A DNA stretch of 64,000 bases from Bradyrhizobium tropiciagri (GTDB lineage: Bacteria > Pseudomonadota > Alphaproteobacteria > Rhizobiales > Xanthobacteraceae): the NCBI RefSeq assembly GCF_018130505.1, contig NZ_JAFCKH010000001.1, positions 372,001-436,000 of the forward strand. The letters run 5' to 3'. The notes beneath the pieces were generated by a model. The model worked only from the letters and a program-made list of their open reading frames with translations. It was not told the origin of the DNA and ran no database searches. The first letter of the stretch is position 1, and the number at the start of each line of letters is the position of its first letter. The position numbers and the translations under genes are program-made. Shown here piece after piece: positions 18,236 through 30,000 of the stretch.

Positions 18236-21025
18236 CTAGGATCGGACCTGGGCGCGACTCCGCTTTGCGGGGCGCTTTGCCGTCACCGCGACCTTCGCCT
18301 TCAGCACCGCGACCGGCAGCCGCGCAAACAGCGCGGACAACTCAATCCCGTCCTTGCCGATCGCACTCGCAAATCCCGGCATATCGAGCATCCCCTCAAA
18401 CGCCCGCGGCTGCGGCCACGTGCGTCCGCCTTGCGTGAACGGCGCAAGCGATCGCGCCAGCGCGACGATGGCGGCGTCGCGGCCGTGGCGGCGCGCGAAG
18501 GCGACGACGTGATCGCGGTGCGGGCCGCTTACGGTAAGCGGCTCGTAGTCGCCGCCGGTGAAGACATCGGCCATCTCGCTGCGCAACCGCAAGAGATGCC
18601 GCGTCCATGCGAACTTCAACCGGCCGTCGCGCCAGCTCTGCGCCAGCGCGTCCCAATCCGGCGTCTCCAGCGCCGCAAGCGCCGTTGCGCGTCCAGCGAA
18701 ATCGACCGGACGGCGGTTGTCCGGGTCGACCAGCGAGAAATCCCACAGTTCCGTGCCCTGGTAGAAGTCCGGCACACCCGGCATCGTCGCCTTCAGTGTG
18801 ATCTGGCTCAGCGAGTTCAGCGCGCCGAGCAGCGCGGTGCGTTGCGCCAGCGTCTGCAGCGCGTCGAGGAACTCGGGCGATGTCTTGCGATCGAGGATGC
18901 GCTCGATGAAGGTCGCAACGCCGGCTTCATAGGGCTCGTGCGGATTGAGCCAGCTGGTCTCCTGCTTGCCCTCGCGCGCCGCCTTCAGCGCATAGGCCTG
19001 GATGCGCGCAGTGAAGTCCTTATCATCGGGGTCGAAGGCGCCGATCAGGGCCTGATACAGCATGTATTCGAATGTCGCCGACGGCGCGCGGATCTCGCCG
19101 TCAAGCACCAGATGCGGCGCGTTCAGTACCTTCCAGCGTGAGACCGCGCTGGTCCATTCGCCGGGGATTTCCGCCAGCGCCATGATGCGGGTGCGGGCGT
19201 CCTCGCCGCGCTTGGTGTCGTGGGTCGCGGTCGAAGTCATGCCGTGCGGCCAATCGCGGACGCGGGCCTGCATCATGGCGTGAAAGCGGTCGGCAGGAAG
19301 CGCGTTCGCCGCCGGATCGCCGCCGACCTCGCTCAGTGCCAGCAGGCGGTGATAGCGATAGAAGGTGGTGTCCTCCAGCGACTTCGCCATCATCGGCCCG
19401 GTGAACTGCTGCACTTTCAGCGCAAAACGACGGACGCGCGGCGCGCTATGCGGGGGACGCCCGGGCTTCAGCAGATCCATCGTCAGGGCATCGCGCAGGA
19501 AGTCGAAGATGCCGTCGTCGGCGGCGAACCAGTCGGCGCGGGCGCGCGCGATGGTCTGGTCGATCAGCGCGCGATCATGCGCGTTCGGCGGCGAGGAGGT
19601 GAGGTAGGTGCGGTAGACCGGGAAATGCAGCACGTAGAGCTCGAGCGCCTGGCGCAGGCTGTCGGCCGAGAAGTCGCGGCTCGAGTAATGGCCGTTGGCG
19701 ATGCGTGCCAGTAGCCGCGCCAGCACGGTGAACTCACTGGTCAGCAGCGTCTCCAGCACGCGACGCTTGGCCTCGCGCAGCACCGGCTCAAGCGCCGGCG
19801 ACTGGCTGCTGATCTGGCGCCAGATCTCGCCGAGCGGATCGAGGCCCGCGCCGTCGACCAGCACTTGGCTGATCGTGTTCATCCATTCATAGCCGGTGGT
19901 GCCGTGGACGCCGCTGAACGCGGGCAGCTTCTCGTCCTCGCCGAGGATCTTCTCGATCACCATGTAGAACGGCCGCGCCTTGGCGCCTTGGGCGGCGCGG
20001 ATCAGGCGGCGCAGCCGGTGGAAATATTGCGCGGGATCGCGCAGGCCGTCGATATGGTCGAGCCGCAGGCCCTGCAGCCGGTCCTCCGCGATCAGCCGCT
20101 TCACCAGGCCGTGGCTGGCCTCGAAAGTGGCGGCATCCTCGACCCGCAGGCCCGCCAGCGTGTTGATGTCGAAGAAGCGGCGATAGTTGATGTCGCTGGA
20201 GGCGAGCCGCCAATGGCCGAGCTTGTAGTGCTGGCGCTCCAGCAGATGATGCAGCGCCAGCGTCTGGGTGGGGCGATCCTCGCCGGCGCGATAGGCGACG
20301 AGCCCGCGCGCGATGATGTCGGCGCCGCCGGCGATGGCGCGCAACTCCGCCTTGAAGGCCGGCGCCTCGGCGCGGTTCGGATGACGCAAGCCCCGATAGC
20401 GCGCGGCGAGAGCGAGCATGGCGCGGCCGGCCGCGCTGTCCTCCGCAGCGGCCTCGCGGACGATGGCCCGCAGCACCTCGCCATAGCGTTCCGGCGCGAT
20501 CGGCAGCCGGTGCTCATAGTACCAGGCTGAGAAGCTGCCTTCGATCTCGTCGTAGCGCAGCTCGATCTCGCCGTGCTCCAGCGCCTGGCCGTAGGACAGG
20601 CCGAGGATCGGCAGCAGTACGCCGCCGCGCGCCCGATAAGGCAGCTGATCCCAGTCGATGTCGAAGGAGGCGGCATGCGGCGAGGCCGGTCCCCATTCCA
20701 GCATGTCGAGCCACCATGGATTGTCGGCGAAATGCACGCCGACATGGTTCGGCACGAAATCCAGGATCAGGCCGAGATCGTTGCGCTTCAGCGTGTCGCT
20801 GAACCGCGCAAAGCCTTCCTCGCCGCCGAGTTCCGGATTGAACTTGGTGTGGTCGACGACGTCATAGCCATGGGTCGAGCCCTTGCGCGCCTTCATGAAC
20901 GGTGAGGCATAGACGTGGCTGATGCCGAGCGTCTTCAGATACGGCGCCACGGCGGCGGCAGCATCGAAGTCGAAGTCGGCAGTCAGTTGCAGGCGGTAGG
21001 TCGCGATCGGGATCGCGAGAGGCAT
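18236..21025 (-). CDS. treY: TreY, maltooligosyl trehalose synthase
   Basis: 929 residues, full length for GH13_26. It isomerises the reducing-end alpha-1,4 bond of a maltodextrin to alpha-1,1, giving maltooligosyl-trehalose. Key motifs: YGYDVVDHTKFNPELGG near the N-terminus, GLRLDHIDGLRDP with the nucleophile Asp, MVIEKILGEDEKLP with the acid Glu, and GVPDFYQGTELWDFSLVDPDN in the C-terminal half. It is the last gene of the six-gene operon, starting 4 bp after the treZ stop, and works in sequence with TreZ. An Arg/Lys-rich tail ends the protein. Confidence 0.96.
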   Translation of the reverse strand: MPLAIPIATYRLQLTADFDFDAAAAVAPYLKTLGISHVYASPFMKARKGSTHGYDVVDHTKFNPELGGEEGFARFSDTLKRNDLGLILDFVPNHVGVHFADNPWWLDMLEWGPASPHAASFDIDWDQLPYRARGGVLLPILGLSYGQALEHGEIELRYDEIEGSFSAWYYEHRLPIAPERYGEVLRAIVREAAAEDSAAGRAMLALAARYRGLRHPNRAEAPAFKAELRAIAGGADIIARGLVAYRAGEDRPTQTLALHHLLERQHYKLGHWRLASSDINYRRFFDINTLAGLRVEDAATFEASHGLVKRLIAEDRLQGLRLDHIDGLRDPAQYFHRLRRLIRAAQGAKARPFYMVIEKILGEDEKLPAFSGVHGTTGYEWMNTISQVLVDGAGLDPLGEIWRQISSQSPALEPVLREAKRRVLETLLTSEFTVLARLLARIANGHYSSRDFSADSLRQALELYVLHFPVYRTYLTSSPPNAHDRALIDQTIARARADWFAADDGIFDFLRDALTMDLLKPGRPPHSAPRVRRFALKVQQFTGPMMAKSLEDTTFYRYHRLLALSEVGGDPAANALPADRFHAMMQARVRDWPHGMTSTATHDTKRGEDARTRIMALAEIPGEWTSAVSRWKVLNAPHLVLDGEIRAPSATFEYMLYQALIGAFDPDDKDFTARIQAYALKAAREGKQETSWLNPHEPYEAGVATFIERILDRKTSPEFLDALQTLAQRTALLGALNSLSQITLKATMPGVPDFYQGTELWDFSLVDPDNRRPVDFAGRATALAALETPDWDALAQSWRDGRLKFAWTRHLLRLRSEMADVFTGGDYEPLTVSGPHRDHVVAFARRHGRDAAIVALARSLAPFTQGGRTWPQPRAFEGMLDMPGFASAIGKDGIELSALFARLPVAVLKAKVAVTAKRPAKRSRAQVRS

Positions 21026-21029
21026 TATG

Positions 21030-22784
21030 CTATCCGATGTTCCAGCGCACCGCCCAGACGGGGAGGTGCCCCGACAACGCGCCGCCCCAGATCGCGGTTC
21101 CCTTCGGCTCCGGCGCGTCCGGCATCGCGCGGTCCGACAGGTTGGCGGTGAGCCGCAGTGTGCTGCCGTCGCCCATCTGCCAGTGCGCCGTCAACAGATC
21201 GCCGGTCACAACAGCGTCGCCGAAACGCGCCCCGGCCAGCCGCGGCGTGATCTCGCGCGCGCGGACGGCAAGCAGGTCGTGGACCAGCGCGAGCCGGCCG
21301 CGGCCGGGATCGCGGCCGAGTGCCGTCCAATCCAGCACGGCGGATTGCATCGTCTTCGCGTCGAGTGGATCGGGAATCTCGTCGCCATATTTGGCGTAAG
21401 CCCAGGCGAATTCCTGGCGCCGTCCCTTGCGGACGGCATTGGCGAGATCGCCCTTGAAATCGCAGAAGAACGGGAAGGGCTGCGTCGCGCCCCATTCCTC
21501 GCCCATGAACAGCATCGGCGTCGTCGGCGCGATCAAGGTGACTGCGAGCGCGGCTTCGACCGCTTCCGGCTTTGCGATGCTGACGAGACGGTCGCCGAGC
21601 GGCCGGTTGCCGATCTGGTCGTGGTTCTGCAGGAAGTTGATGAAGCAGGTCGGCGACAGCGCGCCGCTCGGCTCGCCGCGCGGCTTGTTGCCCCAGAATG
21701 CCGAGACCTCACCCTGATAGACGTAACCCGAGGACAGCGCACGGGCGAGATCCTGCTTCGGCGCGCGCTGATAGTCGCCGTAATAGCCCTGCGTTTCGCC
21801 GGTCAGCATCACGTGCCAGACGTGATGATAGTCGTCGTTCCATTGGCCGCGGAACTTGCCATGCGGCGGATCTTCCGTGGCGTCGAGCAGGCTCGCGAGG
21901 TTGTCGCCGTTTTCGAGCACCAGATTGATGTGCCGGCCGGTCTCGGCGGCGAGGCGCCCCGCCGCCTTGCTGAAGTCGTGCACCACGGCGACGTCGCCGG
22001 CCTCGACGATCATGTTCACCGCATCGAACCGCAGTCCGTCGAAACGGTAGTCGCGCAGCCAACTCACGACGCTGCCGATCGCAAAGGCGCGCACTTCCGG
22101 CACCCGGTAATCGATCGCGCTGCCCCACGGCGTCTGCGCATTGGTGAAGAAGGAAGGCGCGTAGCGGCCGAGATAATTCCCCTCCGGGCCGAAATGGTTG
22201 TAGACCACGTCGAGCATCACCATCAGTCCGCGCAGATGGGCTTCGTCGATCAGGGTCTTGAGGTCGTCGGGGCGGCCATAGGCGCTGTCCGGCGCGTACC
22301 ACAGCACGCCGTCATAGCCCCAGTTGCGCTTGCCGGCGAAGTCCGCCAGCGGCATCAGCTCCAGCGCAGTGATGCCGGTCGCTACCAGATGATCGAGCTT
22401 GTCGATCATCGCGCGATAGGTGCCTTCCTTCGTGAAAGTGCCGACGTGAGCCTCGAGCACGACGGCTTCATGCCAGGGCCGGCCACGCCACTCGGTCGCG
22501 CGCCACTTGAACGCGGCGTGATCGATCACCTCGCTGGGGCCGAACACGTCGTCCGGCTGGAATGCGGAGGCCGGATCGGGGACGTCGAGCTCGTCGTCGA
22601 TGCGAAATCTGTAGCGGGTGCCGGCGCGCGCACCGGGGATCTCGGCGACATACCATCCGGCCGCGTCGCGCGTTAGCGTATGCGGCTTGTCGAGCAGCAG
22701 ATCGACGCGCTTCGCCGCCGGCGCCCATAGCCGGAAGCGCGCGCCGTCGGATGTCAGCTCCACGCCGAAATGCTGAGCATTCAT
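21030..22784 (-). CDS. treZ: TreZ, maltooligosyl trehalose trehalohydrolase
   Basis: 584 residues. N-terminal CBM48-like beta domain (FGVELTSDGARFRLWAPAAK), then a GH13_10 barrel with LDVVYNHFGPEGNYL, FDGLRFDAVNMI (nucleophile Asp), LVLENGDN (acid Glu) and FLQNHDQIGNRPLGDR. It releases trehalose from the TreY product. The ATG overlaps the glgX stop by four bases, so translation is coupled. Confidence 0.96.
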   Translation of the reverse strand: MNAQHFGVELTSDGARFRLWAPAAKRVDLLLDKPHTLTRDAAGWYVAEIPGARAGTRYRFRIDDELDVPDPASAFQPDDVFGPSEVIDHAAFKWRATEWRGRPWHEAVVLEAHVGTFTKEGTYRAMIDKLDHLVATGITALELMPLADFAGKRNWGYDGVLWYAPDSAYGRPDDLKTLIDEAHLRGLMVMLDVVYNHFGPEGNYLGRYAPSFFTNAQTPWGSAIDYRVPEVRAFAIGSVVSWLRDYRFDGLRFDAVNMIVEAGDVAVVHDFSKAAGRLAAETGRHINLVLENGDNLASLLDATEDPPHGKFRGQWNDDYHHVWHVMLTGETQGYYGDYQRAPKQDLARALSSGYVYQGEVSAFWGNKPRGEPSGALSPTCFINFLQNHDQIGNRPLGDRLVSIAKPEAVEAALAVTLIAPTTPMLFMGEEWGATQPFPFFCDFKGDLANAVRKGRRQEFAWAYAKYGDEIPDPLDAKTMQSAVLDWTALGRDPGRGRLALVHDLLAVRAREITPRLAGARFGDAVVTGDLLTAHWQMGDGSTLRLTANLSDRAMPDAPEPKGTAIWGGALSGHLPVWAVRWNIG

Positions 22785-24853
22785 GCGGCGCCCGCGAAGG
22801 CCAGCACCGAGCGCGGCGGGGCCTTGATCTCGACGCCGGAGGTGAACTGCCCTGATGTCTGCACCGTCTCGGTCGTGTTCAGCACCTGCTGCCAGCTCCT
22901 GTATTCGGGCATTTTCGGCATCTTGAACGCGATCTCCTGCGGTGCGGCATTGAGCACAATAAAGATCGGCGCCTGTCCTGGTTCCATCGGTCCCAGAACA
23001 TAGGCCAGAAACCGGCTTTCCGGAAATTTCCAGTCGGATTCCTTCATCTCCTCCGCCGATGGCGTCAGCCAGAGCACGCCATAGCTGCCGTCGGTGCGGC
23101 GGCCGTCGAGCCAGCGCTGGCAGCGGATCTGGCCGAAGCGTTGGCGCAGCTCGGTGAGGTGGGCGATGAAGTCGATGGCGTCGTCATCCTTGCCGAGGTT
23201 CTCCCAGCCGATCCAGCCGGTGTCGTTGTCCTGGCAATAGGCGTTGTTGTTGCCGTCCTGGGTGTTGGCGACCTCATCGCCGGCGAGGATCAGCGGCGTG
23301 CCCTGCGCCAGCAGGAGGCAGGCGAGCGCGTTCTTCCGTAGCTGGCGGCGCAGCGCGATGATGGCGGGATCGTCGGTCGGGCCCTCATGGCCGCAATTGT
23401 TGCTGTGGTTGTCGTTGGAGCCGTCGCGATTGTCCTCGCCATTGGCTTCATTGTGCTTCTGGTTGTAGCTGAACAGATCGGCCAGCGTGAAACCGTCGTG
23501 CACCGTGATGTGGTTGATGCTGGCGCGCGTCGCGCGGTTGTCGTGGTGAAACAGGTCGGACGAGGCGGTCATCCGGCTCGAGATCTCGCCGGTCAGATTG
23601 CCTTCGCCCGTCCAGTAGCGCCGCATCGCGCTGCGATAGCGATCGTTCCATTCCGACCATTGCGAGGGAAACGCGCCGACCTGGTAGCCGCCGAGGCCGA
23701 GATCCCAGGGCTCCGCGACCATCTTCACATTGGCCAGCACCGGGTCCTGCCGCACCGCCGTGAGGAAGGCGTGACCGCGATCGAAGCCGTTCGGCCCGCG
23801 CGCCAGCGTGGTGGCGAGGTCGAAGCGGAAGCCGTCGACATGGCAGACCTCGACCCAGTAGCGCAGCGAGTCCATCACCATCTGCAGCACCCGCGGATGG
23901 GTGAGGTTGACCGAGCTGCCGCAGCCGGTGAAGTCGTCGTAGAAGCGCGGGTTCTCGCGGTTCAGCCAGTAGTAGGAGGCATTGTCGATGCCGCGGAAGC
24001 ACAGCGTCGGGCCCATATGGTTGCCCTCGGCGGTGTGGTTGTAGACGACGTCAAGCATCACCTCGATGCCGGCGTCGTGCAGCCGCGCCACGGTGGTGCG
24101 GAAGGAGTCGAGCGCGTTGTCCTGGGCGTAGCGCGCCTCGGGCGCGAAGAACGCGATGGTGTTGTAGCCCCAGTAGTTCGCCAGCTTTTTCTCGACCAGG
24201 ATGCGGTCGTCGATCAGGCCGTGGATCGGCAGCAGTTCGACCGTGGTGACGCCGAGCCGTTTGAGGTGGCTGATCATCGCGGGCGACGACAAGCCGCCAT
24301 AGGTGCCGCGCAGATTCGGCGGCACGTCCTCGCGCTTCTGGGTCAGGCCCTTGATGTGGGCCTCGTAGATGATGGTGTCTTCCCAGGGGATGTGCGGCCG
24401 GATCTCGCGGCGGCCCCAGTTGAAGCTCTCGTCGACGACGACGGCCTTCGGCATGCCGCGGGCGTTGTCGCGCCGGTCGAACGAGAGATCCTCGCGCGCG
24501 CTGCCGGTGCGATAGCCGAAATGCGCGTCGCTCCACACCAGCCGACCGGCGAGCCGCTTGGCATAAGGATCGAGCAGCAGCTTGTTCGGGTTGAAGCGAT
24601 GGCCGCGCTCCGGCGCGTAGGGACCGTAGACGCGATAGCCGTAGAGCTGGCCCGGCGAGATGTCGTTGAGATAGCAGTGCCAGACGTCCTCGGTGCGCTC
24701 CGGCAACTCGATCCGCTCGAGCTCGCGGCGCCCCTGGCCGTCGAACAGGCACAGCTCGACCTTCTCGGCGTTGGCCGAGAACAGCGCAAAATTGGTGCCC
24801 CTGCCGTCCCAGCTTGCACCAAGCCGTCCGGACGTTCCCCCGGTCAGTCGCAT
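22781..24853 (-). CDS. glgX: GlgX, glycogen debranching enzyme
   Basis: 690 residues, GH13_11 family. N-terminal CBM48 (LGASWDGRGTNFALFSANAE), catalytic motifs DVVYNHTAEG, VDGFRFDLATTLARG, MVAEPWDLG and TVHDGFTLADL. It hydrolyses alpha-1,6 branches, giving linear maltodextrins that TreY can use. It starts 3 bp after the glgB stop. GlgX next to TreZ and TreY is a common rhizobial layout and points to glycogen-to-trehalose conversion. Confidence 0.96.
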   Translation of the reverse strand: MRLTGGTSGRLGASWDGRGTNFALFSANAEKVELCLFDGQGRRELERIELPERTEDVWHCYLNDISPGQLYGYRVYGPYAPERGHRFNPNKLLLDPYAKRLAGRLVWSDAHFGYRTGSAREDLSFDRRDNARGMPKAVVVDESFNWGRREIRPHIPWEDTIIYEAHIKGLTQKREDVPPNLRGTYGGLSSPAMISHLKRLGVTTVELLPIHGLIDDRILVEKKLANYWGYNTIAFFAPEARYAQDNALDSFRTTVARLHDAGIEVMLDVVYNHTAEGNHMGPTLCFRGIDNASYYWLNRENPRFYDDFTGCGSSVNLTHPRVLQMVMDSLRYWVEVCHVDGFRFDLATTLARGPNGFDRGHAFLTAVRQDPVLANVKMVAEPWDLGLGGYQVGAFPSQWSEWNDRYRSAMRRYWTGEGNLTGEISSRMTASSDLFHHDNRATRASINHITVHDGFTLADLFSYNQKHNEANGEDNRDGSNDNHSNNCGHEGPTDDPAIIALRRQLRKNALACLLLAQGTPLILAGDEVANTQDGNNNAYCQDNDTGWIGWENLGKDDDAIDFIAHLTELRQRFGQIRCQRWLDGRRTDGSYGVLWLTPSAEEMKESDWKFPESRFLAYVLGPMEPGQAPIFIVLNAAPQEIAFKMPKMPEYRSWQQVLNTTETVQTSGQFTSGVEIKAPPRSVLAFAGAA

Positions 24854-24856
24854 GGC

Positions 24857-27004
24857 TCAGCTTTCCGGTACGAGGAAGATCGAGGCCAGCGGCGGAATGG
24901 TGAGACTGAGCTCTGGCGTCGCGCCCTCCGCGGCCCGGATCTCGCCGGCATTGCCGACATTGGTGCCGCCGTAATGCGCGGAGTCCGAGTTGAACACCTC
25001 GTGCCACTTGCCTGCGAACGGCACGCGGACGCGATAGTTGCGATAGACGTTGGGCGAGAAGTTCGCGACCACGAGGCAGCGCGCGCGGGCGTCATTGCCC
25101 TTGCGAATCCAGGCGAACACATTGTTGGCGGCGTCGTCGCTGATCACCCACTCGAAGCCGGCCTGGTCGCAGTCGAGCTCGTGCAGCGCCGGCACCGCGC
25201 GATAGAGGCGGTTCAGGTCACGCACGAGGCTCTGGATGCCGCTGTGCCGCGGCTGATCCAGCAGGTGCCAATCGATCGAGTGGTCGTGGTTCCACTCGCG
25301 CTCCTGGCCGAACTCGCAGCCCATGAACATCAGCTTCTTGCCGGGATGTCCGAACATGAAGCTGTAGTAGACGCGCAGATTGGCGAAGCGCTGCCAGTTG
25401 TCGCCGGGCATGCGCCCGAGGATCGAGCGTTTGCCGTGCACGACCTCGTCATGCGACAGCGGCAGGATGAAGTTTTCCGAGAACGCGTAGTGCAGGCCGA
25501 ACAGGATGTCGCCGTGGTGATATTTGCGGTGGATCGGATCCTTGCCGATGTATTTCAGCGTGTCGTGCATCCAGCCCATGTTCCACTTGTAGCCGAAGCC
25601 GAGCCCGCCATATTCGACCGGTCGCGACACCTGCGGCCATGCGGTGGATTCCTCGGCGGCCGTCGTCGCCTGCGGAAAGCGCGCGAACACCTCGGTGTTG
25701 AAGCGGCGCAGGAAGCCGATCGCCTCGATGTTCTCCCGGCCGCCATATTTGTTCGGGATCCAGCCGCCGGATGGCCGGCTGTAGTCGAGATAGAGCATCG
25801 AGGCGACGGCATCGACACGCAGTCCGTCGATGCCGTAGCGGTCGAGCCAGAACAGCGCGTTCGAGACCAGGAAGTTGGTGACCTCGGTGCGCCCGTAATT
25901 GTAGATCAGCGTGCCCCAGTCGAGATGGCGGCCCTGCAGCGGGTTGGCATGCTCGTACAGCGCGGTGCCGTCGAAATGCCCAAGGCCGTGCGGATCGTCT
26001 GGGAAATGCCCGGGCACCCAGTCGAGCAGCACGCCGAGGCCTTCGCGATGGCAGGCATCGACGAGGGCGGCGAAATCCTCCGGCGAGCCGAAGCGGCTGG
26101 TCGGGGCGAACATGCCGGTCGGTTGATAGCCCCAGGAGCCGTCGAACGGATGCTCCGATATCGGCAGGAATTCGATATGGGTGAAGCCCATGTCGCGGGC
26201 ATAGGCGGGAAGCTGTTCCGCCATCTCGCGATAGGTCAACCATTCATTGCGGCCCTTGCGCCGCCATGAGCCGAGATGGACCTCGTAGATCGACATCGGC
26301 GAGCTCAGCGCATTGACGCGCTCGGGAGCCGGGCGTGGGTGCGGAAGGTTGCGCTCGTCGATCACGATCGACGCGGTCTTGGGGCGGACTTCGGCGGCGA
26401 ACGCCATCGGATCCGATTTCAGCGGCAGATGCTGGCCGTTCCGTCCGACGACCTCGAACTTGTAATGGTCGCCGGCGCGAGCGCGCGGGATGAACAGCTC
26501 CCAGTACCCGGCGCCGCGGACCCGCATCGGATGCCGCCGGCCGTCCCAGAAGTTGAAGTCGCCGACCACGCTGACGCGCCGCGCGTTCGGCGCCAGCACC
26601 ACGAAGCCGACGCCATCGACGCCGTCGAGCGTCATCGGATGCGCGCCGAGCGTGTCGTAGATGCGCTGATGCGTGCCTTCGCCGAGCAGATAGAGATCGA
26701 AGTCGCTCAGGATCGGTGGGAAGCGGTAGGCGTCCTCGAGCTCGACCACATTGTCGCCGAAGCGGGCGCGCAGCTGGTAGCGCGTCGAGCCGTTCGGCAG
26801 CGGACCCGCGAACAGGCCGGCGTCGTGAATCCGGGCGAGCGGCGCCGCCTCGCCATGTTCGCCGATCGCCTCGACGTTGCTGGCGTCAGGCAGGAAGGCA
26901 CGCACGACGTTGCGATCGCCCTCGGCGTGGAGGCCGAGATAGTGGAAGGGGTCCGAGTGGCGGCCCTCGATGATCGCATAGGCCTCGGCGGGCAGCTTGG
27001 TCAT
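24857..27004 (-). CDS. glgB: GlgB, 1,4-alpha-glucan branching enzyme
   Basis: 715 residues. Domains: N-terminal N1-like module ([18 protein letters not shown]), CBM48, then the GH13_9 barrel with [35 protein letters not shown] (nucleophile) and [13 protein letters not shown] (acid Glu), and a C-terminal beta domain. It introduces alpha-1,6 branches into the linear glucan made by GlgE. Both ends overlap or abut neighbours (ATG overlaps the treS stop by four bases). Confidence 0.97.
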   Translation of the reverse strand: MTKLPAEAYAIIEGRHSDPFHYLGLHAEGDRNVVRAFLPDASNVEAIGEHGEAAPLARIHDAGLFAGPLPNGSTRYQLRARFGDNVVELEDAYRFPPILSDFDLYLLGEGTHQRIYDTLGAHPMTLDGVDGVGFVVLAPNARRVSVVGDFNFWDGRRHPMRVRGAGYWELFIPRARAGDHYKFEVVGRNGQHLPLKSDPMAFAAEVRPKTASIVIDERNLPHPRPAPERVNALSSPMSIYEVHLGSWRRKGRNEWLTYREMAEQLPAYARDMGFTHIEFLPISEHPFDGSWGYQPTGMFAPTSRFGSPEDFAALVDACHREGLGVLLDWVPGHFPDDPHGLGHFDGTALYEHANPLQGRHLDWGTLIYNYGRTEVTNFLVSNALFWLDRYGIDGLRVDAVASMLYLDYSRPSGGWIPNKYGGRENIEAIGFLRRFNTEVFARFPQATTAAEESTAWPQVSRPVEYGGLGFGYKWNMGWMHDTLKYIGKDPIHRKYHHGDILFGLHYAFSENFILPLSHDEVVHGKRSILGRMPGDNWQRFANLRVYYSFMFGHPGKKLMFMGCEFGQEREWNHDHSIDWHLLDQPRHSGIQSLVRDLNRLYRAVPALHELDCDQAGFEWVISDDAANNVFAWIRKGNDARARCLVVANFSPNVYRNYRVRVPFAGKWHEVFNSDSAHYGGTNVGNAGEIRAAEGATPELSLTIPPLASIFLVPES

Positions 27005-30000
27005 GCAACCTCATGCGGCTGTTGCGCCAGAATCCTGAGCAGGCCGGTCAGCGGCACGCGCAGCCAGTCCGGCCGGTTGGCGAGTTCATACTCGACCTCG
27101 TAGAACGCCTTCTCGAGCAGGAACAGGCTGAGCAGGCGCTCGGCCGCCCTGGCATCGGCCGGCCACAGGCGCTGGCCGGCCATCGTCTCGCGATAGGCCG
27201 CCAGGAACGTATCCGCGGCATGGTCGCGCCATTCGGCCAAGGCAAGGCTCAGCCTGCCGCTTTCATCCGGTGCGACCTTGAGCGTGCGTTCGAGCGCCGC
27301 GGTCGCCGCATAGTCGATCGAGCGCAGCAGGCCGGCGACGTCGCGCGCGGCCGGTGCCTTGCGGCGCCGCTCGGCGATGGTGCGGCCCGGCCCGCCATCG
27401 AAGTCGATGATGAAGATGTCGTCCTTGACGACCAGGAACTGGCCGAGATGCAGGTCGCCGTGATGGCGGATGTTGAAGCCGTCGGTCTCGCGCGGCAGCA
27501 GCGCCTTCAGCCGCTCCGGCAGCATGTCGTGCCGGGCCAGCAGCTCGTCGGCGAGCAGCGCCTCGCCCTCCTTCAGGGTGTCGCGGCGCTGCTTCAACGT
27601 GTCGAACACGCGCTCGGCGCGCGCCATGATCTCGTCGTTCCAGCGCTGCAGGTCCTCCGGCCGGGTCGGTTCGGGCGCGAAGTCCGGCAGGTCGCCTTTG
27701 CTGGCGAGCGCGATGTGCAGCTCGGCGAGGCGCTTTCCGGCGTGCGACAGATGACGCAGATAGCCGCTCTGATCGCCGTTCTCCCGCGGCTCCTCGCTCG
27801 CCGCGAGCAGTCGCTGCTTTTCCACCAGGCGATCGAGGTAAGAGGCCGCCACCGTCCAGAGATCGCCCTGGTTGACGACCATCGCGTGCAGGACCGCGAT
27901 CGCGCTGCGCTTGTCGCCTTCGACCAGCTCGGCGGTGCCGAGCAGGGCCGGGCTGTTGGGAAAGTTCACCACTTCGGTGAGGAAGCGGCAGATTTCGATC
28001 TCCGGATTGATGCCGACCTCGAGCTTCCGAAAGATCTTGGTGACGTATTCGTTGTCGACCAGCGCGGTCGAGTGCGGCTGGTCGTTCTCGAAGACGCGGA
28101 TGCGCTCGGGCTGCCGCACCGGCTTGTCCGAGAAGCGGCTGGTCGGCTTGAATTCGAGCTTGAGGCCTTGCTCGCCTTCGTCGACCACGAGGTTCTCGCG
28201 CAGATTGCGCAGGAATAGTCCGGTGAAGATCTGGTCGGTGGCGACATCGAGCAGCGTGCCTTCGCGGGCGCCTTGGCGCACCGCGGCGAAGGCGCGCGGG
28301 TTGTAGCGCTCGCGGTCGAAACGCACCCACTCGATCTGCATCGGCAGCACGTAGCGGCTGGTGGTGCCGCGCTCGGTGGTCTCGAAGAAGATCAGCCACG
28401 GCCGGTTGTCGCCGATGTCGCAGAACGGGACCGCGGACACCAGCGTCGGCTTGATCGCCTTCGGGGAATGCTCCGGGTACCAGCGGCAGCGCGAGAGATG
28501 GCCGGGCAGCACGTCGTGCTCGAACATGCCGCGCTCGCGCGCCAGCGACGTCCAGGTGGAGTTCATCGGCACCACCAGCGTCTCGAACTCCGGCACCGCG
28601 CGCGGCGTCACCGGCTCGGACTTGTCGCGTTCCTGCAGCTGGAACCAGTAGAAGCCGTAGGGTGCCAGCGTGATCATGTAGGGCAGTTCGCCGATCGCGG
28701 GGAAGCGCGTGCGTCCCAGCATCTCCAGCGGAATGCGGTCCTTGAAGGCGGAGAGGTCGAGCTGGGTGGCCTGCGCCGAGCGCGACAGATTGGCGACGCA
28801 CAGGATCACCTCGCCATTGTACTGCCTGACATAGGCGAGCACCGAGCGGTTCTCCGGGCGGATGAAGGTCATGGTGCCGCGGCCGAAGGCGAGCGTGGAC
28901 TTTCTGACGGCAATCAGCCGCTTGGTCGCCGACAGCAGCGACGACAGGCTGCGCGACTGCGCCTCGACGTTGACGGCCTCATAGCCGTATACCGGATCCA
29001 TGATCATCGGGGCGTAGAGCCGCGCCGGATCCGAGCGCGAAAAACCGCCGTTGCGATCCGGCGACCACTGCATCGGCGTGCGCACGCCGTTGCGGTCGCC
29101 GAGATAGATGTTGTCGCCCATGCCGATCTCGTCGCCGTAATAGATGATCGGCGTTCCCGGGAACGACAGCAGCAGCGAGTTCATCAGCTCGATCTTGCGC
29201 CGGTCATTGTCCATCAGCGGGGCAAGACGTCGGCGGATGCCGACATTGATGCGGGCGCGCGGATCGTTGGCGTAGGTCGACCACAGATAGTCGCGCTCGA
29301 CGTCGGTGACCATCTCCAGCGTCAGCTCGTCGTGATTGCGCAGGAACAGCGCCCATTGGCAGGCGGCGGGGATGTCCGGCGTCTGCCGCAGGATGTCGGT
29401 GATCGGGAAGCGGTCTTCCTGCGCGATCGCCATATAAATGCGCGGCATCAGCGGGAAGTGGTAGGCCATGTGGCATTCGTCGCCGTGGCCGAAATATTCC
29501 TGCACGTCCTCCGGCCATTGATTGGCCTCGGCGAGCAGCACCTTGTCCTTGGCGTAGGCGTCGAGCTCCTGGCGCAGCCGCTTGATGATGGCATGCGTCT
29601 CCGGCAGGTTTTCGTTGTTGGTGCCGTCGCGCTCGCACAGATAGGGAATGGCGTCGAGTCGGAAACCGTCGACGCCGGTGTCGAGCCAGCGCTTCATCAC
29701 CTGCACGATGGCGCGCACCACCCGCGGATTGTCGAAATTCAGATCCGGCTGGTGTGAGAAGAAGCGATGCCAGTAGAATTGGCCGGCTTCCGGATCCCAG
29801 GTCCAGTTCGACTTCTCCGTGTCGGTGAAGATGATGCGGGTATCGAGATATTTCTGGTCGGTGTCGCTCCAGACGTACCAGCTCCGCGCGCTCGAATTCG
29901 GCGGGCTGCGGCGGGCGCGCTTGAACCAGGCGTGCTGGTCCGAGGTGTGGTTGACGACGAGCTCGGTGATGACGCGCAGGCCGCGCTTCTTGGCTTCCTG

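Noticed and set aside
23387-26269. 960-codon plus-strand open frame over glgX/glgB
   Set aside because: Antisense shadow of two well-defined GH13 enzymes; no ribosome site and no recognisable motif.
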